NCBI GenBank assembly: GCA_910584685.1
Contig: CAJUAO010000001.1
Location: 131,127 to 195,126 of the forward strand
Direction of reading: 5' to 3'
Source: an uncultured Lachnospiraceae bacterium
Lineage (GTDB): Bacteria > Bacillota > Clostridia > Lachnospirales > Lachnospiraceae
Length of the DNA stretch: 64,000 nucleotides
The position numbers were made by a program, and so were the translations under genes. The first letter of the stretch is position 1. Each line of letters starts with the position of its first letter. Shown piece by piece: positions 7,718 to 16,496 of the stretch. The notes below the pieces were generated by a model, which searched no databases, had not been told where the DNA came from, and saw nothing but the letters and a program-made list of their open reading frames with translations.

Positions 7718-8473
7718 CTAATTCCTTATCTGTGTTATCATATATGCAGCATATTCATGGGCATTATTTTCATCCCATTCTGTTGATTTATTAGATAAAT
7801 ATTCATCCAGTGCCTGTACTATTAAAGCTCGGTACTTTTCAGGGATATTGCATATTCCCCATTTACCACCTTCCTGTTTTGACAGGATAAGTTCTTCTTT
7901 TTTGTATGCTAATACTCTGCATAAGTTTAGAATAATGTAAGTTGGATTATCCATTATTTCCGTTTCAGCTTCCTCAATATCACTCCAAATGCTATCAAAG
8001 TAGTCTTCTTTACTAACTGCTCCAAAGACATCCTTGATATCGTTTCCATAAAGACATTTTCCCCTGTGATAAATAATAGTAAAATGAGCTGCCAAATCTT
8101 TATCCGTTCCCTTCATTTTATCAATATAATCTAAAGGATTGGTTTTATACCATTCTAAATGTGCAATAGAAAAGTGCAATTCGAAAGGTGTCGGATAAAC
8201 AAACGGATTGCAAACCCCTTTTTTAACAATGCTTAGTTCGATTCCTTTTGGAGGGGCATATGTATTTAATTCTACAACCATATCCATGAAGCGATGTTTT
8301 ATGTTGTTTGGAATAGCTTCATTTACTACAACTAACAAATCAATATCACTTTTTTTCTCATTATAGCATCTCATAACGGCAGAGCCATGAAGATAAATCC
8401 CAAGCAGATTATCTCCTAATATTTTGTGACTTTGTGTGACAAAACTTTTAAGCAAATCATTTAAAGCATCCAT
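7718..8473 (-). CDS. Aminoglycoside adenylyltransferase-like nucleotidyltransferase (AadA/ANT(9) type)
   Basis: The 251-residue protein has the nucleotidyltransferase signature GSAVMRCYNEKKSDIDLL near residues 30-47, with the paired aspartates D43 and D45 that bind metal. A C-terminal helical domain follows, including the GGKWG motif typical of AadA-like enzymes. Members of this family adenylylate streptomycin or spectinomycin, but many chromosomal relatives have no proven activity. GAGGAT lies nine bases upstream of the ATG. It is followed by the GNAT gene in the same direction, giving two candidate antibiotic-modifying enzymes side by side. Resistance is an inference. Confidence 0.85.
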   Translation of the reverse strand: MDALNDLLKSFVTQSHKILGDNLLGIYLHGSAVMRCYNEKKSDIDLLVVVNEAIPNNIKHRFMDMVVELNTYAPPKGIELSIVKKGVCNPFVYPTPFELHFSIAHLEWYKTNPLDYIDKMKGTDKDLAAHFTIIYHRGKCLYGNDIKDVFGAVSKEDYFDSIWSDIEEAETEIMDNPTYIILNLCRVLAYKKEELILSKQEGGKWGICNIPEKYRALIVQALDEYLSNKSTEWDENNAHEYAAYMITQIRN

Positions 8474-8527
8474 ATCTAACGTATCCTCTAAAATAGTTTC
8501 TAATAATGATTTTACAGCAATAAAACC

Positions 8528-9199
8528 TCAAAATACATACAATAAAACCTGTTTTGCAATTCGTTCATTCATGCTTACAACCTTTTTCCTTTCCTCGTCA
8601 GACATCCTGACCTCGCTTGTCTTTTCAGCCTCAACAGCCTTTAAAAATGCAGTTTCCTCATCATACATCTTTATTGCGGAATAATTACAGTTTGAATTTA
8701 TAATAAACTTTAGGTGCTCTTCAATATCTCTAAGAGATATAACCTTACTCTCCCTGCCGTTTCCATTCTTATCCATGCCTTTTTTTGCCTGTTTCCTATA
8801 ATAGTCCGTATATCCGAAAACCTTCCCGTTCTTAATAAAGACCACCCCTGCGCACATAGCCTTGTCCTTGGAGGACAAAACAACATCATATATTATTTTG
8901 TCGTAAGCATTATCGCCTCTTACGGTGTTAAGCCTTTCCCTAACCGGCTCCCCTACGGAGGGGTATGGCATTATAACCAAAAAGCCGGTAAGAAGCTTTG
9001 CGGTGGGAAGGGCTGCCAAAGCCGCCATTACTGCGAATATGGTTTTTTGAGAATTATACAGTATAATTCCCGTTACACATATAACTGCAACCATAAGCAT
9101 GCTCAATGCGGCTATAATAAACTGTCTTTTTTTATGATACCTTAAATATCCAAAGTCTCCCTTACAGGGCTTTTGTATTTTTTCTTTATTTTTACTCAT
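8528..9199 (-). CDS. Hypothetical membrane protein with two N-terminal TM helices
   Basis: I do not recognise this 223-residue protein. A basic N-terminus (about residues 1-27) is followed by two hydrophobic helices at roughly 28-48 and 53-77, then a soluble domain of about 140 residues without recognisable catalytic motifs. The topology suggests a small membrane anchor with a cytoplasmic tail. It lies between the SDR gene and the nucleotidyltransferase gene, all on the minus strand, with short gaps. No partner is implied by context. Confidence 0.75.
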   Translation of the reverse strand: MSKNKEKIQKPCKGDFGYLRYHKKRQFIIAALSMLMVAVICVTGIILYNSQKTIFAVMAALAALPTAKLLTGFLVIMPYPSVGEPVRERLNTVRGDNAYDKIIYDVVLSSKDKAMCAGVVFIKNGKVFGYTDYYRKQAKKGMDKNGNGRESKVISLRDIEEHLKFIINSNCNYSAIKMYDEETAFLKAVEAEKTSEVRMSDEERKKVVSMNERIAKQVLLYVF

Positions 9200-9263
9200 T
9201 TCACCTTATGTCCTTAATTTTGTAAGCAATTAACAACCATGAATTAATCGTACAGCCATGAAA

Positions 9264-10049
9264 TTAATCATTAAGATATTTTGCTGCTCCAAGCAAAAGC
9301 TTGTGAGGAATGATTTTTGAAAGTATATACATTCCCTTCATTGAAGGGGAATATATTGACATTTCATATTTTGCAACAGAATCATGAAAGGCCTTTTCAA
9401 CTACCTTTTCAGGTCTTGCCCAAAAGAATTTTTTGTATTTCGGATATGTTCCGTCTTTTACTGCCTTGTCAAAAAATTCCGTGGCTGCGGGGCCCGGGCA
9501 GACGGCGGTAACAAATATTCCGTTTTTATTAACCTCTGCATTTAAGCCTCTGCTAAAGCTTAATACGTATGATTTTGTGGCTGCGTAAACTGCAAAATTC
9601 GGCTGGGGAATAAATGCCGCAACAGAGGCAAAGTTTACAATACGGCTGTTGTAAGTCATATACGGCAGGCATACCTTTGTGAGGTCCGTAAGAGCCGTAC
9701 AGTTAAGGGAGGTCATATCATGGACCTCCTTTGACGTATTATTTTCAAAGCTTGTATTTATTCCAAAGCCTGCGGCGTTTACAAGGATTTTTACGGCAAT
9801 TTTATCGGCCTCAAGGCTTTCCTTAATCTGACATATGCTTTCAGGCTTATTTAAATCCATGGGAAAAAGCCGTACGTCCTTTGAAAGGGCAGCGGCAAGT
9901 TTTTCAAGCCTTTCCTCCCGTCTTCCCACTACCCATATTTCATCTACGGATTTTTCGCATTTTTCATCTATCATTTTTGCATAAATTTCTCCGAAGCCTG
10001 ATGTTGCGCCTGTAACTATAGCTATTTTAGTCCATTTCTTTTTTTCCAT
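9264..10049 (-). CDS. Short-chain dehydrogenase/reductase (SDR)
   Basis: The 261-residue protein is a classical SDR that should use NAD(P)H on an unknown carbonyl or alcohol. The cofactor loop VTGATSGFGEIYA (TGxxxGxG) is at the N-terminus, NAAG follows near residue 90, and the catalytic S...YAATKS (YxxxK) motif is in NFAVYAATKSYVLSF. The downstream CPGPAATEF loop is also typical of the DltE/YqjQ-like subgroup. I start at the ATG with TTAGGA five bases upstream; a longer reading begins at GTG 10067. The gene stands alone between the YgiQ-type gene and the hypothetical membrane protein. Confidence 0.9.
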   Translation of the reverse strand: MEKKKWTKIAIVTGATSGFGEIYAKMIDEKCEKSVDEIWVVGRREERLEKLAAALSKDVRLFPMDLNKPESICQIKESLEADKIAVKILVNAAGFGINTSFENNTSKEVHDMTSLNCTALTDLTKVCLPYMTYNSRIVNFASVAAFIPQPNFAVYAATKSYVLSFSRGLNAEVNKNGIFVTAVCPGPAATEFFDKAVKDGTYPKYKKFFWARPEKVVEKAFHDSVAKYEMSIYSPSMKGMYILSKIIPHKLLLGAAKYLND

Positions 10050-10120
10050 TTTTCCTAATACCAGCACAGCTTTATTATCTATGCATATCCTTTCAGTTAA
10101 TATTCTTTGTTTTACTGTTT

Positions 10121-10162
10121 TCCCTGATTTAAGGCTTTTCCCTGATTTTACGTTTTTCCCTG
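10121..10162 (-). repeat. Three-copy 18-bp tandem repeat across the end of the YgiQ gene
   Basis: The core CAGGGAAAA (TTTTCCCTG on the plus strand) recurs with an exact 18-base period, its TCCCTG starting at 10121, 10139 and 10157. The copy closest to the gene encodes the last residues QGKT and the stop; the others are downstream, and they may be a remnant of an internal tandem duplication. Confidence 0.6.
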
Positions 10163-12070
10163 CTTTTTCTTATGAATATTTCTTATAGCCTTCTTTTTAT
10201 GGCTTCCCTTTTTCCCCTTCTCCCCTTTTCCCATATTGTTTCCTTTAGTATTGCTGTTTTGGTATCCTTGTCCCTTTTTCGGTCTTATAAGGCATTTTGG
10301 AGAATAGCCTATAAGGTCCTCCCTTCCTGCCAGTGTGAGGGTTTCGTATACCAAATCATAATTTTTCGGATTCCTGTATTGTATTAATGCGCGCTGCATA
10401 GCCTTTTCATGGGGATTTACAGGAACGTATACCTTTTCCATGGTTCTTGGGTCATAGCCGGTATAATACATACATGTTGATATTGTTGAAGGAGTAGGAT
10501 AAAAATCCTGAACCTGCTCCGGCATATAGCCTAAATCACGAAGATACTCTGCCAGTATAACGGCGTCCTTCATGGTGCTTCCCGGATGGGACGACATAAG
10601 GTACGGAACGACAAACTGGTTCATTCCAATGGCTTCATTAAGGGCTTTGTACTTTTTAATAAAGCTTTCGTACACGTCGTTTGACGGCTTTCCCATAAGC
10701 CTTAAGACATTGTCCGACACATGCTCCGGCGCTACCTTTAGCTGGCCGCTTATGTGATACCGGACCATTTCCTTAAAGAATGAGTCGTCCTTATCTGCCA
10801 GGAGATAATCAAACCGTATGCCTGAGCGTATAAATACCTTTTTTACCTTAGGAAGACCGCGAAGCTTTCTTAAAAGCTCTAAATAATCACTGTGGTCTAC
10901 ATACAGATTTTTACAGGGCTTTGGAAAAAGACATTGCTTATTTGGACATACGCCCTTTGTACCCTGCTTTTCACATGACGGATGCCTGAAATTTGCAGTA
11001 GGACCTCCCACGTCGTGTATATATCCCTTAAATTCCTTGTCCTCCGTTATTTTCTTTGCTTCCTCCATAATGGATTCATGGCTTCTTACCTGTATTATTC
11101 TTCCCTGATGGAAGGTTAATGCGCAGAAGCTGCAGCCGCCAAAGCAGCCTCTGTTGCTTGTAAGGCTGAATTTTATTTCCTTTATGGCGGGCACGCCGCC
11201 CTCCTTCTCGTATGACGGATGGTAATTCCTCATATAGGGAAGGCTGTACACAAAATCCATCTCATCTGTCGTTAAAGGCAGCGATGGGGTATTCTGCACC
11301 ACATAAACGCCGTTTGGATATGGCTCCACCAGGGTTTTTGCCCCGTAAGGGTCTGTATTTATATATTGCTTATAGAAGCTTTCGGCATATGTTTTTTTGT
11401 CCGCCTTTATTTCATCATAGGATGGAAGCATTATATAATCATATACTGACGACAAATCCTTTGTCTTATACACGCTTCCCCTTATAAAGGTCAAATCCTT
11501 TATGTCTATGCCGCTGTTAAGGGCGTCTGCCATCTCTATTATGGAATGTTCTCCCATTCCATACAGTAAAAGGTCTGCGCCGGAATCCAGCAGTAGGGAA
11601 CGCTTAACCTTATTTGACCAATAGTCATAATGGGCAAGCCTTCTTAGTGAAGCCTCTATCCCTCCTGCAATTATAGGCTTATTCCTGTATGTTCTTCTGA
11701 TAAGGTTACAGTATACAACCGTAGCATAATCAGGTCTTTTTCCTGTAGCTCCTCCCGGGGTAAATGCGTCGGTTTCTCTTCTTTTTTTTGAAACCGAATA
11801 GTGGTTTACCATAGAATCCATGTTTCCGCCCATAACTATAAATGCAAGCCTTGGCTCCCCAAGAATATTTATGCTTTCATTATCCTTCCAGTCCGGCTGA
11901 GATATAATCCCTACGCTGTAGCCGTGTGCCTTAAGGATTCTGCTTATAATAGCATGTCCAAAGGAAGGATGGTCAACATAAGCGTCTCCTATTATATATA
12001 CAAAATCAAGCTGTTTTATACCCTGTTCCTCCATATCCGCCCTGGATACAGGTAAAAATCCCTCTGCCAT
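10148..12070 (-). CDS. YgiQ-family radical SAM protein
   Basis: The 640-residue protein opens with the YgiQ N-terminal domain (FVYIIGDAYVDHPSFGHAII), which resembles a B12-binding fold. A radical SAM core follows with the cluster motif CFGGCSFC (CxxxCxxC) near residue 300. A second cysteine-rich loop (PSCEKQGTKGVCPNKQCLFPKPC region) and the DUF3362 C-terminal part with VQDFYPTPSTISTCMYYTG are also present. The last 35 residues are strongly basic (KKGSHKKK). The family is conserved in many bacteria but its reaction is not established. An ATG with GGAGGA upstream fits the start. Confidence 0.93.
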   Translation of the reverse strand: MAEGFLPVSRADMEEQGIKQLDFVYIIGDAYVDHPSFGHAIISRILKAHGYSVGIISQPDWKDNESINILGEPRLAFIVMGGNMDSMVNHYSVSKKRRETDAFTPGGATGKRPDYATVVYCNLIRRTYRNKPIIAGGIEASLRRLAHYDYWSNKVKRSLLLDSGADLLLYGMGEHSIIEMADALNSGIDIKDLTFIRGSVYKTKDLSSVYDYIMLPSYDEIKADKKTYAESFYKQYINTDPYGAKTLVEPYPNGVYVVQNTPSLPLTTDEMDFVYSLPYMRNYHPSYEKEGGVPAIKEIKFSLTSNRGCFGGCSFCALTFHQGRIIQVRSHESIMEEAKKITEDKEFKGYIHDVGGPTANFRHPSCEKQGTKGVCPNKQCLFPKPCKNLYVDHSDYLELLRKLRGLPKVKKVFIRSGIRFDYLLADKDDSFFKEMVRYHISGQLKVAPEHVSDNVLRLMGKPSNDVYESFIKKYKALNEAIGMNQFVVPYLMSSHPGSTMKDAVILAEYLRDLGYMPEQVQDFYPTPSTISTCMYYTGYDPRTMEKVYVPVNPHEKAMQRALIQYRNPKNYDLVYETLTLAGREDLIGYSPKCLIRPKKGQGYQNSNTKGNNMGKGEKGKKGSHKKKAIRNIHKKKQGKT

Positions 12071-12101
12071 TTCTCCTCCTGATAAATTCCCACAGGAATC
12101 A

Positions 12102-14249
12102 TTATTTAAAATTTAAATTTGCAATGTCATATGTAAGCATCATGTCTCCCTTGTCATACATCTGATAAAATTCCTTCATTATACGCTCTACTACCATTTG
12201 TACCGAATCATCATTAAGATTAATAAACATAACAAGCTGCTGGGTGCTTGAATACCTTGTGGTGACGTCAACGCTTCTTACCGTTTCAATAATTGCATTC
12301 TCAAGATACTGCATAACATTGTTTCTGTCATATAAATCAACGCTTTTATCATCGGCAGGCTTTACCGTAAACAGAATAAGCTGTACGGTCTGGGCATTTC
12401 TTTTACCCATATTCCGCACAAACTCATAAACCTTTTCAAATTCATTGTAATCTACCTTAAAGGCTCCCGTATAAGAATATTCATCACGTATTATCTTAAC
12501 AAGATTGTCTAAATCCTGCTTTGATATTTTTTTATTATCAATCTTATTTACATCATTATATATGTAAAAGCCGTTTTTTCCTGTCTGTTTAACATGGTAT
12601 AACGCCTTGTCCGCATCTATGTAAAGCTGCTTATATTCCCTTCCGCTTACTGCCGACAGGGAAACTCCCACTGAAAGGGTGATTTTTTCCCTTTCATCAT
12701 GCTTCTTAAGGGTAGTGTGGAGAGTATTCATTAAATCCATTACGTAAGTCTCCGCATCAATAATAGACGCCACATTTGGAAGATAGCATAAAAATTCATC
12801 TCCGTCTATACGTGAAACATAAAGCTTTTCCTTATAATCAATCAATGTCTGGGCAATAATGGAAAGATAGTAGTCGCCTCTGTGAAATCCGTATTTTTCA
12901 TTAACCATGCCTATGTTGTCCAAATCAATAAGGAAAAAGCAGCCGTCTCCTGTTTTAAACTCCTGTACAATTAAAGCCTCAATGTTTTTCGGCTGTCCAA
13001 GCCTTTCAAGCAGGCTTCTTTCATTACTTCTCTCATCAAGAATGTCCTTCCAGTCATCCATAGACAAGGCTTCCGCGTCAACGTTTGTTTTTTTCTTTTC
13101 CTCAACAATATCAGGACTCAGATTGCTTAATCTTTTTTCCTTTAAAAGTCTGATAAAGGCGTCGGCTACATCCGGGTCAAACTGTGTTCCCCTGCATTTT
13201 TCTATTTCCTCAAGTATCTTTTCATCAGAAAATCGCTTTCTGTATATACGGTTGCTGCTCATGGCGTCATATGCGTCCGCTATTCCTATGATTTTTGCAA
13301 TATACGGTATATCGCCGCCCTTTAATCCGTCAGGATAGCCCCTTCCGTCAAACCGCTCATGATGATATTTTGCGCCTATATCAAGTCCGTCAAGTATATT
13401 TATATCCTTAAGAATTTCCGCGCCAATGGAAGGGTGCTTTTTCATTATGGCGTATTCTTCGTCGGTAAGGCGTCCCAGCTTATTTAAAATTGAATCCGGA
13501 ACTCCTATTTTTCCTATATCATGTAAAAGCGCCACAGCATGTACATTATTTACATCCTCCTCGCTCATGCCAAGCTCCCTTGCAAGCATCTGGGAATACA
13601 TAGCCACTCTGTAGGAATGTCCCTTTGTATACTCATCCTTGGCGTCTATGGTATTGGCTATAGTATTTATAGTCTGAAAGGTCATTCGCTGAAGCTCCTT
13701 TGTCTTGTCATCCAGCCTTGCAATATATTCATTATTGCTTTTTGTAATGCTTCCATACAGCTTAGCCGATACATATCCGCCTGAAAAGCACAGGGCTAAA
13801 AGCGCAAACTGTATTTCCATATCCTTGCTGCTTTCCAAAGTAACCCTGTCGTTTGCTATCTGAATAATTACAAATATTATATTTACAAAAAAGGAGGCAA
13901 TTCCGGTGTACAGCAGAAGTTTTTCCTGATGATACAGTATAAGAAAGGACATTAACGGCAAAATATATGTAAAGACAAGAAATGTACTTCCCGTAATCAT
14001 AACAAAGGTGTACATAAAAAAATATCCTATTACTATAATATACCTAAGATTATATGAGGAGGGATTTTTCCTGTAGATAAATGTAGCTATAATCTGGGGT
14101 ATACCCGTAAAAAGCATAAATATAACAAGGTAAGTCCACGTTCTCTCACCCTTTATTACCTCGCCTAAATAAGCTACAAACAAAACTATAACTATAGTCG
14201 CCCAGCCTATAATAAGGTCTCTGTTGATTATATTATCTCTTGTATCCAT
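12102..14249 (-). CDS. Membrane HD-GYP/GGDEF protein for cyclic-di-GMP signalling
   Basis: The 715-residue protein starts with about 160 residues of hydrophobic helices. An HD-GYP phosphodiesterase domain follows, with HS at 211, HDIGK at 243 and HHERFDGRGYP at 296-306, all expected metal and signature residues being present. A GGDEF-type domain then follows (IDLDN at 441, DGDEF at 482-486, in which the first glycine of GGDEF is aspartate). The last 140 residues resemble another degenerate nucleotide cyclase-like domain. HD-GYP before GGDEF is the less usual order. It probably degrades cyclic-di-GMP; cyclase activity is uncertain. Its start overlaps the HAD gene by 22 bp, and GGAGG precedes the ATG. 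Confidence 0.92.
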   Translation of the reverse strand: MDTRDNIINRDLIIGWATIVIVLFVAYLGEVIKGERTWTYLVIFMLFTGIPQIIATFIYRKNPSSYNLRYIIVIGYFFMYTFVMITGSTFLVFTYILPLMSFLILYHQEKLLLYTGIASFFVNIIFVIIQIANDRVTLESSKDMEIQFALLALCFSGGYVSAKLYGSITKSNNEYIARLDDKTKELQRMTFQTINTIANTIDAKDEYTKGHSYRVAMYSQMLARELGMSEEDVNNVHAVALLHDIGKIGVPDSILNKLGRLTDEEYAIMKKHPSIGAEILKDINILDGLDIGAKYHHERFDGRGYPDGLKGGDIPYIAKIIGIADAYDAMSSNRIYRKRFSDEKILEEIEKCRGTQFDPDVADAFIRLLKEKRLSNLSPDIVEEKKKTNVDAEALSMDDWKDILDERSNERSLLERLGQPKNIEALIVQEFKTGDGCFFLIDLDNIGMVNEKYGFHRGDYYLSIIAQTLIDYKEKLYVSRIDGDEFLCYLPNVASIIDAETYVMDLMNTLHTTLKKHDEREKITLSVGVSLSAVSGREYKQLYIDADKALYHVKQTGKNGFYIYNDVNKIDNKKISKQDLDNLVKIIRDEYSYTGAFKVDYNEFEKVYEFVRNMGKRNAQTVQLILFTVKPADDKSVDLYDRNNVMQYLENAIIETVRSVDVTTRYSSTQQLVMFINLNDDSVQMVVERIMKEFYQMYDKGDMMLTYDIANLNFK

Positions 14250-14899
14250 AAATTCCTCCGTACATCAATATGATAATCTGACGCAAAGTAATCTGCAAGC
14301 ATTTTTTTCTCGTCTGCAAGTCCTCTTGAATACTCATCCTCCACAGCGCAAACCGTCATTCCTGCGTTTTTTGCCGCCAGTATGCCCTGTGGCACATCCT
14401 CAAATACAAGACATTCACCGGGAGAAACATCTAAAAGCTCTGCCGCCTTTATATATATCTCCGGATTTGGTTTTCCATGCTTAACGTCGCTGCCTGTCAC
14501 TATAGCCTCAAAATATTCATATATTTCCCTTGAGCTTAAAGCAGCCTTTGTAAGCTCCCTTGAATTGCTTGTGGCTATGCCAAGCTTTATATTTTTTTTA
14601 TGGAGCTTAATTATTAACTCCCTTGCTCCCGGCTTAAGCATTACCTTATTGCAGTACTTTGACATTGCCATTTTATTCCAGTATTCCATTATCTGCTCTA
14701 CTGTATCGGATATTTTAAAGCGCTCCTTAAAGTATAGGGCAGTTTCCATAAAGCTCTTACCCTCTATAGCCTTTTGAAGGTCGTCGGGTATATCCGTTCC
14801 TAAGCCTCCCAGATATTCTATGTCAATTTCTCTCCAAAGCCACATGGAATCAAGCAGCGTTCCGTCTAAATCAAATATTACCGCCTTAAACCTACTCAT
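14228..14899 (-). CDS. HAD-superfamily phosphatase/phosphomutase (beta-phosphoglucomutase-like)
   Basis: The 223-residue protein has the HAD motifs in order: FDLDGTLLDS (nucleophile and acid aspartates) at residues 9-18, a helical cap, IATSNSR (motif II), a lysine in DVKHGKPNPEIY (motif III) and VFEDVPQGILAA (motif IV). The GKPNPEIY form and cap type place it with phosphoglycolate/beta-phosphoglucomutase-like enzymes; substrate unknown. GGGAGGG precedes the ATG. It lies 19 bp from the RsuA-type gene and its end overlaps the HD-GYP gene start, so these genes are likely cotranscribed. Confidence 0.9.
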   Translation of the reverse strand: MSRFKAVIFDLDGTLLDSMWLWREIDIEYLGGLGTDIPDDLQKAIEGKSFMETALYFKERFKISDTVEQIMEYWNKMAMSKYCNKVMLKPGARELIIKLHKKNIKLGIATSNSRELTKAALSSREIYEYFEAIVTGSDVKHGKPNPEIYIKAAELLDVSPGECLVFEDVPQGILAAKNAGMTVCAVEDEYSRGLADEKKMLADYFASDYHIDVRRNLWIQEII

Positions 14900-14918
14900 T
14901 ATTCCCTCCCGTAAAATT

Positions 14919-15668
14919 TTAGCGTATCTTTTTTAAGAGCTGTATTTCCTCATCTGTAAGTGGCCTGTATTCGCCGCTCTTAAGGCGTTCATCCAGCTTT
15001 AACCCGCCCATGCTTATACGCTTTAAATAAATAACCTTTGCCCCAACTGCCTGATACATACGCTTAACCTGATGAAACCTGCCTTCCGTTAAGGTTATAA
15101 GGCTTACATTTTTTTCACTGTCATAAAAAGCCTTGTCATTATTTTTTTGATTGATAACCTTAACCCCTGCCCTCATAGTAGGCTTAGCGTCTCCTATATC
15201 CACGCCGTTTTCAAGCAGTCTTGACATGCTTTCATCTATGTATATATCGGTTTCCACATAATATGTCTTATTGACATGCTTTTTAGGACTTAAAAGCATG
15301 TGGGATAATTCTCCGTCATTTGTTATTATCAGAAGTCCTTCCGTATCCTTATCAAGCCTGCCTACGGGAAATAAATCCTTTCTTGCCTTAGTTGTAAGCA
15401 AATCAAGGACTGTTCTGTCATTTTTATCCTCTGTTGCAGATACAACGCCTGCAGGCTTGTTAAGCATGTAATATTCATATTCGCAATATTTTGTCTTAAC
15501 TCCTTCTATCTCAACTATATCCGTATTTTTATTAAGCTTTACAGAGGCGTCCTTAACGATATTACCGTTCAGCCTGACCTTTCCCTTACTTATAAGCTCT
15601 TTAGCCTGACTGCGTGTTCCTGCGGACATATCGGCTAAAAACTTATCAAGTCTAATCATCTCGCTCAT
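14919..15668 (-). CDS. RsuA/RluB/RluF-family pseudouridine synthase
   Basis: The 249-residue protein has an N-terminal S4 domain (MIRLDKFLADMSAGTRSQAKELI) followed by the catalytic domain with LNKPAGVVSATED and the catalytic-aspartate motif FPVGRLDKDTEGLLI. The C-terminal LTEGRFHQVKRM and LKRISMGGLKLDE motifs complete the family pattern. It modifies rRNA, either small-subunit (RsuA) or large-subunit (RluB); the sequence alone does not decide. AAGGTG lies before the ATG. It is the second pseudouridine synthase in the window and of a different subfamily from the one at 5 kb. Confidence 0.93.
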   Translation of the reverse strand: MSEMIRLDKFLADMSAGTRSQAKELISKGKVRLNGNIVKDASVKLNKNTDIVEIEGVKTKYCEYEYYMLNKPAGVVSATEDKNDRTVLDLLTTKARKDLFPVGRLDKDTEGLLIITNDGELSHMLLSPKKHVNKTYYVETDIYIDESMSRLLENGVDIGDAKPTMRAGVKVINQKNNDKAFYDSEKNVSLITLTEGRFHQVKRMYQAVGAKVIYLKRISMGGLKLDERLKSGEYRPLTDEEIQLLKKIR

Positions 15669-15735
15669 ATTTCACCTTAAATTTTCATCTTGCTTAACGC
15701 TGTCCCATAAAATACCTTTAATGCTTTAACTTTTC

Positions 15736-16434
15736 CTAAAATGAATATATACGCTTCTTTTTCTCAAGCTCCCTTAGAAGGGGATAAGGATTTATTGCCT
15801 TATCGCTGCCCTTATTATCCTTTACATATATTCCAAAATGAAGGTGTACGTCAAAATTTCCTACTGTACCCTCTACCTTGCTGTAGCCTGTATCTCCAAC
15901 AAAGCCGATAATATCACCCGCTTTTACGGTATCCCCCTCCTTTATTCCCTCAGCGTAGGAATAAAGATGCGCATAGTAATAATAAACGTCATTTGCAGAG
16001 CGTATGCCTATGCGATATCCTCCAAGCTCCAGCCAGCCTATATTTTCTACCACGCCGTCACATACGCTTATGACAGGATACCTACCCCTCACATTGTCGG
16101 GAGTCATTATATCGCAGCCCTCATGAAGTCGCTCGCCTCCATATGTTCTGGCTGCTCCGTAGGAATCCACATAATAAAATTCCTCCTCCTCATATGATAC
16201 TGCCACAGGAAAAATTATAGCATCGTCAAACCTTTTGTCAAACAGATAATCCCCATATATATATTCCCTGCTTAAATATTCCGGATGGCTGTTTTTTGCA
16301 TCTTTGTCCCCTGTGATTTTTCCAGTTATTACAGCTATGACTACAAAAAGATAAAGAATAGCTATAATATAATGAAAAAGCTTATCCTTATCATATCTGC
16401 CGTATTTAAAAAGCCTCCCATATATAAAAGTCAC
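15736..16434 (-). CDS. Membrane-anchored M23-family metallopeptidase
   Basis: The 232-residue protein has one N-terminal membrane helix (about residues 21-38) and an extracellular LytM/M23 domain. Zinc ligands are all visible: H104 and D108 in RLHEGCDIM and HLH at 197-199. An active enzyme that cuts peptidoglycan cross-bridges is therefore likely. The start codon is GTG, with AAGGAA eight bases upstream; I see no better ATG. It follows the FtsA-like gene on the same strand, a position that suits a cell-wall role during growth or division, but that is inference. Confidence 0.9.
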   Translation of the reverse strand: MTFIYGRLFKYGRYDKDKLFHYIIAILYLFVVIAVITGKITGDKDAKNSHPEYLSREYIYGDYLFDKRFDDAIIFPVAVSYEEEEFYYVDSYGAARTYGGERLHEGCDIMTPDNVRGRYPVISVCDGVVENIGWLELGGYRIGIRSANDVYYYYAHLYSYAEGIKEGDTVKAGDIIGFVGDTGYSKVEGTVGNFDVHLHFGIYVKDNKGSDKAINPYPLLRELEKKKRIYSF

Positions 16435-16496
16435 CGTTTCATTCCTTAAAAAGAGCTTTTTAAATTATATGAATACCATACCGCAAAAATTCAGCC

